From NCBI RefSeq assembly GCF_040581485.1, contig NC_090133.1:8556001-8620000 (forward strand): 64,000 nucleotides of DNA. Direction: 5' to 3'. Within the stretch, counting starts at the first letter, position 1. Each line of letters starts with the position of its first letter. The DNA is from Linepithema humile. Lineage: Eukaryota > Arthropoda > Insecta > Hymenoptera > Formicidae. Below are positions 49,322 through 60,801 of the stretch, in pieces. Made by a program: the position numbers and the translations under genes. The notes beneath the pieces are model-generated. The model ran no database searches, was not told the DNA's origin, and worked only from the letters and a program-made list of their open reading frames with translations.

Positions 49322-50896
49322 ATGAGTTTTGAAGAGCGAATTCAAAAAAAGCACCCCTGGGTAGAGCAATGTTTTACTAAAAAGGCCAATTTTCGAGTAC
49401 AGTGTCGAGAACCATCTTGTAAAGCAATTTTAAAATACGTGGAGTTTAAAAAATATTCTGAATTTAAGAAGCACGTATTTGAGGCGCATTTAGATTGTTA
49501 TCATCATGAAGAGAATGAGATGGATAACATGGAGTGGAAATATTTTAGACTAACAACAGAAGAAAACAAAGCATGTATTATATGTGATATAAGTGATACC
49601 CCAATTAAATTTTCACAAAATGAAAACTTATTGGAACACGTAAAAAAGCATTCAAAACTAGAACGAGATTTAGGACGTCAAAATGAAACTTGGGGTTGGA
49701 AATATTTGACACAAAGTGGAGATTTTTCTGCTACATGTAAGCTTTGTACAAATGATACAAAAATAGAATTTACTGCATACATTATAAAAATGAAACAACA
49801 CATCTCAGAAAAACATAACGAAAAAAGCCACTTAATAGAGGAACGATATAAACAATCTTGGGAATTTCATATTGAAAACAACTATTGGTTGATTAAATGT
49901 TATAGAAAGCCTGTGGATTGTCTAACAGAATGTAAATTTTGCAACAAAATACTTGCATATGTCAAGAGTGAACCCATTCAGAATCATATGAACAAGGAAC
50001 ATAAAGTAATTCACAACGCTGAAGTCACTAAAATGAAGGCAGGTAGCGTCCCCTGGCAATATTTAAGGTTTACGGAACCAAATTCAACAGATAAAGTACA
50101 ATGTATGGAATGTGATAAAACGATACCATATGACGAAGCAGAAAATCATGTACATTATCATTTTATATGCGATCTAAAACCAGGTAAATATAAAAATTGG
50201 ACTTTTAAATACGCAAGACAAAACGCAGATAATGTGACATGTACATTTTGTGATAAAAATGTAACATTTAGGGCAAGAATTATTAATTTAAAAGAACATG
50301 CAGATAAACATAAAAAATACATGGATAAAATAGCCGAAGAAAACCTATTATGGGGTACAATAATAAGGACTGTACAATGGATCTGGTTGAAAAAATGTTA
50401 TATAAATGTTGAAAATTTTCGAGCACAATGTAAATTTTGCGAACACAAAATACCATATATCACACATACACAATTTTTGGAACACATAAAGAACAAGCAT
50501 ACTGCTCTTCACTCGCTTGAAAAAGAAAAAATTTTACCTTATATCTTCGACGAACCTCAGTGGAATTATATAAGGTACACAGATGATTTAATATTAGATG
50601 AAAAAAATCTAGAATGCATCATATGTGAAAAAAAAGACGAACTACCTCACACAAATCATTTTCCACGTGAGCTGAAATTCGTTTCTCATTGGGCACTTAA
50701 ATACGCGAGACAAAATGTAAAAGTTGCAAATTGTACTTTATGTAAAAATGAAGTAAACTTTGAATGGGCCCCGGAAAATTTAGAAAACCACATAACATCT
50801 GTACATCCAAATGAGCGGGAAAAAATACGTCAAATAGATTTGGTACAAAGAACAGTACACGACCAAGCTACACCGTCGACGAGCTACGCAAGTTGA
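49322..50896 (+). CDS. Multi-BED-like zinc-finger protein, unit 2 (524 aa)
   Basis: Intronless ORF. The ATG at 49322 (CACAATGAG) is chosen because it aligns with the starts of units 3 and 5. An in-frame upstream TTG would add 11 residues and is unlikely in an animal. Nine fingers are visible: Cys28/33-His51/56, Cys85/88-His106/110, Cys139/142-His160/165, Cys204/207-His222/227, Cys261/264-His276/280, Cys307/310-His326/330, Cys370/373-His388/393, Cys432/435-His443/446 and Cys471/474-His490/495. Trp residues lead most modules (13, 72, 126, 189, 245, 293, 355, 414, 457). Finger 8 has a very short Cys-His spacing and may be degenerate. The tail ends ATPSTSYAS. The W-x-x-Y/F, CxxC, HxxxH arrangement is BED-like; no other domain is seen. 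Inferred nuclear DNA-binding protein. Confidence 0.88.
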   Translation: MSFEERIQKKHPWVEQCFTKKANFRVQCREPSCKAILKYVEFKKYSEFKKHVFEAHLDCYHHEENEMDNMEWKYFRLTTEENKACIICDISDTPIKFSQNENLLEHVKKHSKLERDLGRQNETWGWKYLTQSGDFSATCKLCTNDTKIEFTAYIIKMKQHISEKHNEKSHLIEERYKQSWEFHIENNYWLIKCYRKPVDCLTECKFCNKILAYVKSEPIQNHMNKEHKVIHNAEVTKMKAGSVPWQYLRFTEPNSTDKVQCMECDKTIPYDEAENHVHYHFICDLKPGKYKNWTFKYARQNADNVTCTFCDKNVTFRARIINLKEHADKHKKYMDKIAEENLLWGTIIRTVQWIWLKKCYINVENFRAQCKFCEHKIPYITHTQFLEHIKNKHTALHSLEKEKILPYIFDEPQWNYIRYTDDLILDEKNLECIICEKKDELPHTNHFPRELKFVSHWALKYARQNVKVANCTLCKNEVNFEWAPENLENHITSVHPNEREKIRQIDLVQRTVHDQATPSTSYAS

Positions 50897-51119
50897 AAGA
50901 AAAACGATCGTAAGTTTTAATCATATTTTATTAATTATTATCGTTTAGTAATATTTATCATTATATTTTATTCTTTCAATGGTGTATTCAATCAAAATAT
51001 GATAAAAACAACAAAAATTAAATAATTAATATTTGCTTTAATATATTACAAATGTTTATACAGATTTATCTACATTGGACAATGGAAATGATGGTAGCGA
51101 CATTTTCAAGTAGCATCTC

Positions 51120-51251
51120 ATGACCAGCGATAACGACAGTCTTGACTTTGACTTAAGTGATTTGAAATACATGAAGACATTGGAGTATAACTTGACTTAT
51201 TTGTCGCATATCGGTTTTGTGTTTATAAATGTACAAGATTTGAAAATTTAA
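51120..51251 (+). CDS. Small conserved ORF downstream of zinc-finger gene 2 (43 aa)
   Basis: Encodes exactly the same 43 residues as the unit 1 copy despite four nucleotide differences (GAT/GAC, CTC/TTA, AAT/AAC codons). The unit 5 copy is identical at nucleotide level by eye. Confidence 0.4.
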   Translation: MTSDNDSLDFDLSDLKYMKTLEYNLTYLSHIGFVFINVQDLKI

Positions 51252-53449
51252 ATACATATATATTTATAAATTTATAACAACAAAATTGTTAAAATTTATA
51301 AAATTATATACACAATTATAGATATTACTTTAAAACATGATATCCTTCATATTATGCTTTAAAATCAAATACTGTGTAACTACATTTATAAAAACTAAAC
51401 CGATTTCGTGAATACAACAAAATTTTTCTCTAGTAACGAATCTTCAATTGACGTACAGTATATATATAACAAAATTCAGATAATTAGTACTTGTTCGAAA
51501 TATTTATGTAAATTTTATGAAATGGCATTCTGCAGCTTAAAACAGATCTGTCTCTACGTCACTTAATATTTAAAGAAAGAAACTACTGATTATGTATTTT
51601 TCAATTCAACATAAAAATATTAATTTTTTATGCAGTATTATCGTGAAAAAAGTAGACGTCAGAACTCTTAACAAATCTGTAACGACTGTCTTAAGAAAGA
51701 ACTGGAGGATTATATATGTCGCAGTTGGACATAGATGTATTGTTTTCTTAGGCACAAGAAGACACTATTTCTCAAATCCATGTACGAAATGTATATTCTT
51801 TTAGCTCCTTTTTACAATGTTTGTGTTAATATCTTTAGAAAAGTTTGCACGTCTACATTTTATATGACTTTATGAAATGATTTTGAATAATCCTGTAAAA
51901 AGTAAAAGTTCAAATATGCGCAAGAAACAAACATAATGTCCATGTTTTAAAGATCATAACTAAAGAGCGGCTGTGACAATTTTGTATAAAATAACCGAAT
52001 ATTCGAATAAATGTATGTCTTGTAAAAATAAATACTGTCATTATTACATTGTACATTAAATTTTTTAAATATTCGTGAACATGTAGAAGAAAGCAAATAA
52101 AAAACATTAAATACAAAAAAAAGAGAAAAGTACGAATACCTCCGAACATACGTTAAATATTTCAACAAATTACGTTTACAATATATCTATGCAAATGTTC
52201 CGTCTGTACTTGAATCTCTAATAAGTAATGTAACAATATTCTGAAGCATTATGTGTAAAATACTGTACCATTTCTTTTATTATTTTAATGTTATGCTTAT
52301 GCTGATATAAAAATTCCTCGATCATGATTGTCTTAAAGTATTATAGGCATATACTAGATTGTATTACATCATCATTTTAAAGTTATTTAAAAAGTTTTCG
52401 ATTACGAATTTAATGTCATCTCTAAAATAATTATAGTACGTAGCAGATTTTATCATTTTATCATTTTAATGTCATTATTATTTTAAAATTTCTCAACTGA
52501 AATTAATGTTGTATCTAAGATATTATAAGTAGAAAATTGTATTATTTTATTATTTTAATGTTATTTCGTTTATTTCAAAATTTCTCGAATCTTTTACGAA
52601 TTTAATGTTATTGTTTACGTCATAAATAAGCTTTCGTCACATAAATTTGCATGTGAGAATAACATATTTGAAGATTCATGTAATTATTTAAACATAATTC
52701 GAGATTGATTGTATATTTACACAAATACATAAAGTATGTGATAATAATTATAACATTTGTAATATATATACAAAATATATATATATATAAACCCATGTTT
52801 CATTTAATTACGTTACACAAATATTCATAACGCTTCCTAAAATTGAAAAAAAAGATACGTTTAATTATCAAGTTGAATAAGCAACATTATAGCGATTTAT
52901 TGTTCCTTTAAAACAATGATCGGAATTAATTGAAATTTGCGGCCGATTTTCGTAATCAATGTATTTTATTATAAATATTTATATTTGTTACCTACTTTTT
53001 TATTTATCTGAATATTTTCTATGTTAGTTTACTGAAACGAAATAATGGCTTTTACTCTTAAACAATAAAAACACAGTAAATTGTAGCAAATTTATTAAAT
53101 ATTTGCCTATTGTAATGTAAATACTGAAGTGTTTAAATCTAAGACGTTGAAAACTGTAGTCATGAAGTAATGAGCAACAGCATGTTAGAATATGGAAATC
53201 AAACCAATAATTTGGAGTATAATGCGCTATGAGAATGAAAGAAATGACGATAACGATGGTGGTGCAACTAAAATATAAATGAGATGACGAAATAAGCATG
53301 TAAGTATTTATATTTCTGCAATGAGAAAATATCTCAATTGCAATACTAAGTTTTATATATAAATAAAGAAAAATGCTCATATTTTATCGAAGTAATCAAT
53401 AATATAGATCATAGTAATAATTATATTAACCATAATCTTCATTAATTTC

Positions 53450-53826
53450 TTGTACATTATTTCTCAAAACATTATTTATCTGCGTAACGAACGCGCTGTA
53501 ATGCTTCTGTCTGCCCCTCTTTCTCTCTCAATCATATCATAGTTCTCGCTCTCACTCCCTCTCTTCCGCTCGACAACTCTCTTTCTCTCTCTCTATCGCA
53601 CGCGGCGCGCACTTGCTCTCCCGAAATCGTTTACTATACATATTTCGCATCAGATTTTACCGATTGTCTTGATAACTGTTAGGTAGGTTTAAAGGCTGTC
53701 AGTATTTACATACAAACAAAAAACTGTACGTCTCTTTCCTCGATCTCCTCTATCAGACACTTTTCAACGAAGCAATGCTCGTATCGTGTTCAGTTAAATA
53801 CGTTCTATCATACAGATCAGATCACA
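53450..53826 (+). promoter_or_regulatory. Conserved 5' flank of zinc-finger gene 3
   Basis: Same blocks as the other units; the CT-rich part is closest to that of the deleted unit 4 (shared CGACAACTCTCTTTCT). Confidence 0.4.
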
Positions 53827-55398
53827 ATGAGTTTTGAAAAGCGAATTCAAAAAAGGCACCCCTGGGTAGAAGAATGTTTTACTAGAACGGTCAATTTTCG
53901 AGTACAGTGTCGAGAACCATCTTGTAAAGCAATTTTAAAATACGTGGAATTTAAAAAATATCAGGAATTTGAGAAGCACATACGTGAAGTGCATTTCGAT
54001 TATTATCATGAAGAAAATGAGAAGAAAAACAAAGACTGGAAATATTTTAGACTAACAAAAGAAAAAAACAAAGCATGTATTATATGTGATATAAGTAATA
54101 CCCCAATTAAATTTTCACAAAATGAAAACTTATCGGAACACGTAAAAAAGCATTTAAAACTAGAACAAGATCTAGGATGCCAAAAAAATGAAAAATGGGG
54201 TTGGAAATAATTGACACAAAGTGGAGATTTTTCTGCTACATGTAAGCTTTGTACAAATGATACAAAAATAGAATTTACTGTAGACATTATAAAAATGAAA
54301 CAACACATCTCAGAAAAACATAACGAAAAGAGCCACTTAATAGAGGAACGATATAAACAATCTTGGGAATTTCAAATTGAAAACAACTATTGGTTAAATA
54401 AATGTTATAGAAAGCCTGTGGATTTTATAACAGAATGTAAATTTTGCAACAAAGAAATTGTATATGTCGACTCTAGAAACGCTCAGAAACATATGAAGGA
54501 TACACATAAACCAATTTACGAAATTGAAATGTGGGAAATGGAAGAAGGTAACATAGCCTGGCAATATTTAAGGTATGCGGATGAACAATTCAAAGAAATA
54601 CAATGTATGATATGTTGTAAAACTACACCAAATATACGCGAAGCAGAAAGTCATGTACAAGATGAATTAAAACACCGTCTAAAACCACGTAATAAAAATT
54701 GGGCTTTTAAATACACAAGACAAAACGCAGATAATGTGACATGTACGATTTGTGAAGAAAATGTAACAATTCAGACAAGAATTATTGATTTAAAAAAACA
54801 TGCAAATACACATAAAAAATACATGGATAAAATAGCCGAAGAAAATCTATTATGGGGTACAATAATAAGGACTGTACAATGGATCTGGTTGGAAAAATGT
54901 TATATAAATGTTGAAAATTTTCGAGCACAATGTAAATTTTGCGAACACAAAATACCATATATCACACATACACAATTTTTGGAACACATAAAGAACAAGC
55001 ATACTGCTCTTCACTCGCTTGAAAAAGAAAAAATTTTACCTGATATCTTCGACGAACCTCAGTGGAATTATATAAGGTACATAGATGATTTAATATTAGA
55101 TGAAAAAAATCTAGAATGCGTCATATGTGAAAAAAAAGACGAACTACCTCACACAAATCATTTTCCACATGAGCTGAAATTCGTTTCTCATTGGGCACTA
55201 AAATACACGAGACAAAATGTAAAAGTTGCAAATTGTACTTTATGTAAAAATGAAGTAAACTTTGAATGGGCCCCGGAAAATTTAGAAAACCACATAACAT
55301 CTGTACATCCAAAGGAGCGGGAAAAAATACGTCAAATAGATTTAGTACAAAGAACAGTACACGACCAAGCTACACCGTCGACGAGCTACGCAAGTTGA
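53827..55398 (+). pseudogene. Multi-BED-like zinc-finger gene, unit 3, interrupted by one nonsense codon
   Basis: Collinear with the intact copies over its full length with no frameshift, but codon 128 is TAA (54208-54210) where units 2 and 5 have TAT (the Tyr of the W-x-W-K-Y start of finger 3). As written it encodes a 127-residue, two-finger protein; the remaining 395 codons stay open. The second half is almost identical to units 2 and 5, whereas fingers 4 and 5 differ strongly. The lack of other lesions suggests a young pseudogene, a polymorphic null allele, gene conversion masking older decay, or a sequencing error. Stop-codon readthrough is conceivable; nothing in the context argues for it. 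The small downstream ORF in this unit has also picked up amino-acid changes and an early stop. Confidence 0.8.
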
Positions 55399-55621
55399 AA
55401 GAAAAACGATCGTAAGTTTTAATCATATTTTATTAATTATTATTTATTAGTAATATTTGTCATAAAACTTTATTCTTGTAGTGGTGTACTCAATCAAACT
55501 ATGATAAAAACAACAAAAATTAAATAATTAATATTTGCTTTAATATATTACAAATGTTTATACAGATTTATCTACATTGGACAATGGAAATGATGGTAGC
55601 GACGTTTTTAAGTAGCATCTC

Positions 55622-55747
55622 ATGACTAGCGATAACGACAGTCTTGACTTTGATCTCAGTGATTTGAACTACATGAAGATATTAACGTATAATTTGACTT
55701 ATTTGTCGCATATCGGTTTTGTGTTTATAAATGTACAAGATTTGTAA
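55622..55747 (+). CDS. Small ORF downstream of zinc-finger gene 3 (41 aa, diverged)
   Basis: Same ORF as in units 1, 2 and 5 but with three amino-acid replacements in the middle (K to N, T to I, E to T) and a stop two codons early. The looser conservation matches the broken main gene in this unit. Confidence 0.3.
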   Translation: MTSDNDSLDFDLSDLNYMKILTYNLTYLSHIGFVFINVQDL

Positions 55748-57257
55748 ATTTAAATACATATATATTTATAAATTTATAATTTAACAGAATTATTTAAATT
55801 TATAAAATTATATACATAATCATAGATATTACTTTAAAACATAATATCCTTCATATTATGCTTTAAAATCAAATTTTGTGTAACTACATTTATAAAAACT
55901 AACCCGATTTCGTGAATACAACAAAATTTTTCTCTAATAACGAATCTTCAATTGACGTACAGTATATATATAACAAAACTCAGATAATTAGTACTTGTTC
56001 AAAATATTTATGTAAATTTTATCCAATCGCATTCTGCAGCTTAAAACAGATCTGTCTACGTCACTCAATATTTGAAGAAAGAAACTACTGATTATGTATT
56101 TTTCAATTCAACATAAAAATATTATTTTTTTATGCAGTATTATCGTGAAAAAAGTAGACGTCAGAACCCTTAGCAAATCTCTAACGACTGTGTTAAGAAT
56201 GAACTGGAGAATTATATATGTCGTAGTTGGGCACAAATGTATTGTTTTCTTATACATGAGAAAACAGTATATCTCGAAATCCACGTACGAAATGTATATT
56301 CCTTTAGTTCCTTTTTACAATACTTGTGTAAATATCTTTTGACGCGTTCGCACGTCTACATTTTTTATGGCTTTATGAAATAATTTTGAATAATCCTGTA
56401 AAAAGTAAAAGTTCGGATATGCGCAACAAATAAACATAATGTCCATGTTTTAAAGATCATAACTAAAAAGCAATTGTGACAATTTTGTATAAAATTACCG
56501 AATATTCGAATAAATGTATGTTTTGTGAAAATAAATATTGTCACATTAAATTCTTTTAATATTCGTGAACATGTAGAAGAAAGCATATAAAAAACTTTAA
56601 ATACAAAAAGAAAGAGAAAAGTGCGAATACCTCCGGACATACGTTAAATATTTCAACAAATTATGTTTATAATATATTATCTGTGCAAATGTTCCGTCTA
56701 TATTTGAATCTTTAGTAAATTATGTAATATTCCGAAGCTTTATGTGTAAGATACTGTATTTCTTTTATTACATTAATGTTATGCTTATGCTGGTATAAAA
56801 ATTCTTCCATTATGATTAATGTTGTCTTAAAGTATTATAGGCATGTACTAGATTGTATTACATCATCATTTTAAGGTTATTTAAAAAGTTTTCCATTACG
56901 AATTTAATGTCATCTCTAAAATAATTATAGCACGTAGCAGATTTTATCATTTTAATGTTATTATTATTTTAAAATTTCTCAACTGAAATTAAAGTTGTAT
57001 CTAAGGTATTATAAGTAGAAAATTGTATTATTTTATTATTTTAATGTTATTTCGTTTATTTCAAAATTTCTCGAATCTTTTACGAATTTAATGTTATTGT
57101 TTGCGTCATAAATGAGCTTTCGTCACACAGATTTGCATGTGAAAATAACATATTTGAAGATTCATGTAATTATTTAAACATAATTCGAGACTGATTGTAT
57201 ATTTACACAAATACATAAAGTATGTGATAATAATTATAACATTTATAATATATATAC

Positions 57258-57265
<8 letters not shown>

Positions 57266-57302
<37 letters not shown>
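57266..57302. repeat. (TA)n microsatellite in unit 3
   Basis: About 36 nt of alternating TA at the place where unit 1 has its (AT)n. Unit 2 has only a short version near 52773-52789. Confidence 0.93.
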
Positions 57303-57307
<5 letters not shown>

Positions 57308-57354
57308 ATGTTTTATTTAATTATGTTATACAAATATTCATTACGCTCCCAAAT

Positions 57355-59787
57355 ATTGAAAGAAAAAAAAACGTTTAATTTTGATCAAATTTGAATAAGC
57401 AGTATTAAAGCGATTTATTCTTGCTTCATAACAGTGTTCGGAATTAATTAAACTTTTCGACCAATTTTTGCGGTCAATACATTTCATTATAAAAATTTAT
57501 ATTTGTTACTTTTTTATTTAACTAAATATTTTCTATGTTATTGAGACAGAAAACTGTTTTATATCCACAAACAATAAAAAGATAGTAAATTGTAGCAAAT
57601 TTAAAATATTATTTATTCGTTTTATTTTATAATAAATACTAAAGTGTTTAAATCTAAGACGTTGAAAACTGTAGTCATGATATAATTAGCAACTGAATGT
57701 AAGAATATAAAAATCAAACCAATAATTTGATGTATATTGCGATGGAGAATGAAAGAAATGACGATAACAAAGGTGGCGTATCTAAAATATAAATGAGATG
57801 AAGAAATAAGGATGTAAGAATTTATATTTCTGCAATGAGAAAATATCTCAATTGCAATACTAAGTTGTATATTTAAATACATAAGAAAAATGCTCATATT
57901 TCACCGGTGTAGCATATAGATCATAGCATTAATTATATTAACTATAATCTCCATTAATTTCTTGTACATTATTTCTCGAAACATTATTTATCTGCGTAAC
58001 GAACGCGCTGTAATGCTTCTGTTTGCCCCTCTTTCTCTCTCAATCATATCATAGTTCTCGCTCTCACTCCCTCTCTCCCGCTCGACAACTCTCTTTCTAT
58101 CTCTCTATCGCACGCGGCACGCTCTTTGGTCTATAATTTATAAATGACTTATTTGTCGTATATCGGTTTCGTGTTTATAAATGTATAAGATTTGTAAATT
58201 TAAATACATACAAATTTATAAATTTATAACCTAACAAAATTGTTAAAATTTTTAAAATTATATACATAATTATAGACATTACTTTAAAATGTAATATTTT
58301 TCAAATTATTCTTTAAAATCAAATACTGTGTTACTACATTTATAAAAACTAAACCGATTTCATGAATACAACAAAATTTTTCTCTAGTGACAAATCTTTG
58401 AGTGACGTACTTAGCACATAAATAAAAAACTCGGATATAATATAATTAGTACCTACTTGTCCGAAATATATGTTACAAATGTTTATGTAAATTTTATCTA
58501 ATTGCATTCTACAGCTTAAAATAGATATGTCTACGTCACTCAATATTTGAAGAAAGAATCTATTGATTATATATTTTTCAATTCAACATAACAATATTAC
58601 TTTTTTGTACAGTATTATCGTGAAAAAAGTAGACGTTAAAACTTTTAGCAAATCTGTAACAACTATGTTAAGAACTGAAAGATTATATATGTCGCAGCTG
58701 GACATAGAAGTATTGTTTTTTTGTGCATAAGAAGATAGTATTTTTCGAAATCCATGTACGAAATGTATATTCCTTTAGTTCCTTTTTACAATGCTTGTGT
58801 AAATACCTTTGAAGAGTTCGCACGTCTACATTTTATATGACTTTATGAAATAATTTTAAAGAATCATGTAAAAAGTAAAATTTTGGATATATTAGTAAAT
58901 GCATAAGAAACAGACATACTATCCGTTATTAAAAATCACTTGAGTGCTTTGACGAATATTCGAACAAATGTATGTCTTGCAAAAATATATATTGTTACAT
59001 TAAATTTTCTAATATTTGTGAACATGTAGAAGAAAGCATATGAAAATTTTTAAATACAAAGAGAAAGAAACATTACAAATACTGCCTGACATATGTTAAA
59101 TATTTCAACAAATTATGTTTACAATATATCTATGCAAATGTTCCGTCAGTACTTGAATCTCTAATAATGTAACAATATTCTGAAACATTATGTGTAAAAT
59201 ACTGTACCATTTCTTTTATTATTTTAATGTTATGCTTATGCTGATATAAAAATTCCTCGATCATGATTAATGTTGTCTTAAAGTATTATAAGCATGTACT
59301 AGATTGTATTATTTCATCAATTTAAGCTTATTTAAAAATTTGTTGATTACGAATTTAATGTTATCTCTAAAATAATTCTAGCAAGTAGCAGATTTTATCA
59401 TTTTATCATTATAATGTTATTCCTATTAAAGATTTCCCAACTATAAAATTAATGTTGTATCTAAGGTATTACAATTAAGCATTCGTATCGTTTTATTATT
59501 CTAATGTTATGCTTATTTAAAAATTTCTCAAATTTTTTACGAGTTTAATGTTATTTTTTGCAAAATAAATGAGTTTTGGGCACATAGATTTGCAAGTGAT
59601 AGTAACACATAGTTGGACATCCATGTAATTATTTAAATATAATTCAAAATTGATTTTATATTCACACAGATACATAAAGCGTGTGATAATAATTATAATA
59701 TTTATAAAATATATACATTAAAAAAATATATATATAAACTCATGTTTTATTTATATTCGTTCCACAAATATTCATTACGATTCCTAA
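57355..59787 (+). repeat. Array unit 4, deleted: no coding region
   Basis: The leader and CT-rich 5' flank run normally to about 58130 (CGCACGCGGCACGCTCTT). The sequence then passes directly into the 3' region (TATAATTTATAAATGACTTATTTGTCG, matching unit 1 from about 46640). Compared with unit 3, roughly 2.1 kb is missing, including the start site region, the whole zinc-finger ORF and most of the 43-codon ORF. The remaining 3' region is more diverged than in the other units. Confidence 0.85.
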
Positions 59788-60419
59788 AATTGAAAAAAAA
59801 AAGATTAGTTTAATTATCAAGTTAAATATGCAGAATTATAGCGATTTATTCTTGCTTTATAACAATGATGTTTATAATAGTACTTAATACTTTATAATAG
59901 TGAATTAATTGAACTTTTCGGCCCATTTTTGCGTCAATGTATTTCATTATAAAAATATATATTTGTTACCTACTTTTTTATTTGTCTAAATATTTACTAT
60001 GTTACTGAAATGGAATAATGCTTTTTACTCATAAACAATTAAAAGACAGTAAATTATAGCAAATATGAAATATTAAATAATTGCCTATTTCAATATATAT
60101 ACTAGTGTTTAAATCTAAGACGTTAAAAACTGTAGTCATGAAGTAAATAGCAACAGAATGTAAAAATATAAAAATTAAACCAATAATTTGGAGTATATTG
60201 CGTTATGAGAAATGGAAGAAATGATAATGATGGTGGCGTATCTAAAATATAAATGAGATTAAGAAATGGGCATGTAAGTACTTATATTTCTGCAATGAGA
60301 ATGAATCTCAATTGCAATATTATGTTTTATATTTAAATAAATTTAAAAAATGTTTATATTTTATCGAAGTAATCAATAATATAGATCATAGTATTAATTA
60401 TATTAACCATAATCTTCAT

Positions 60420-60801
60420 TAATTTCTTGTACATTATTTCTCAAAACATTATTTATCTGCGTAACGAACGCGCTGTATTGCTTCTATCTGACCCTCTTTC
60501 TCTCTCCACCATATCCTAGTTCTCGCTCTCTCTCCCTCTCTCTCACTCTCCCACCATCTCTCACTCTATCACGCGCAAGAGCGCTCTTGCTCCCCCGAAA
60601 TCGTTTACTATATATATTTCGCATCGGATCCTACCGCTTGTCTTGATAACTGTTAGGTAGGTTTGAAGGCTGTCAGTATTTACATACAAACAGAAAAACT
60701 GTATGTCTCTTTCCTCGATCTCCTCTATCAGACACTTTTCAACGAAGTAATGCTCGCATCGTGTTCAGTTGAATACGTTCTATCATACAGATCACATCAC
60801 A
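60420..60801 (+). promoter_or_regulatory. Conserved 5' flank of zinc-finger gene 5
   Basis: Almost identical to the flank of gene 2, including the TATA-like ACTATATATAT (about 60607-60617). Confidence 0.45.

Larger units (their letters stand above)
48338..52840 (+). repeat. Array unit 2
   Basis: Full-length unit of about 4.5 kb. Both its 5' flank and its 3' region are almost identical to those of unit 5 and clearly different from units 1 and 3, so units 2 and 5 are the closest pair although two units separate them. Confidence 0.9.
52841..57354 (+). repeat. Array unit 3
   Basis: Full-length unit of about 4.5 kb carrying the interrupted gene. It is a mosaic: the far 3' region resembles unit 1 (for example the block at 56094-56342), while the second half of the gene is nearly identical to units 2 and 5. 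Confidence 0.9.
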
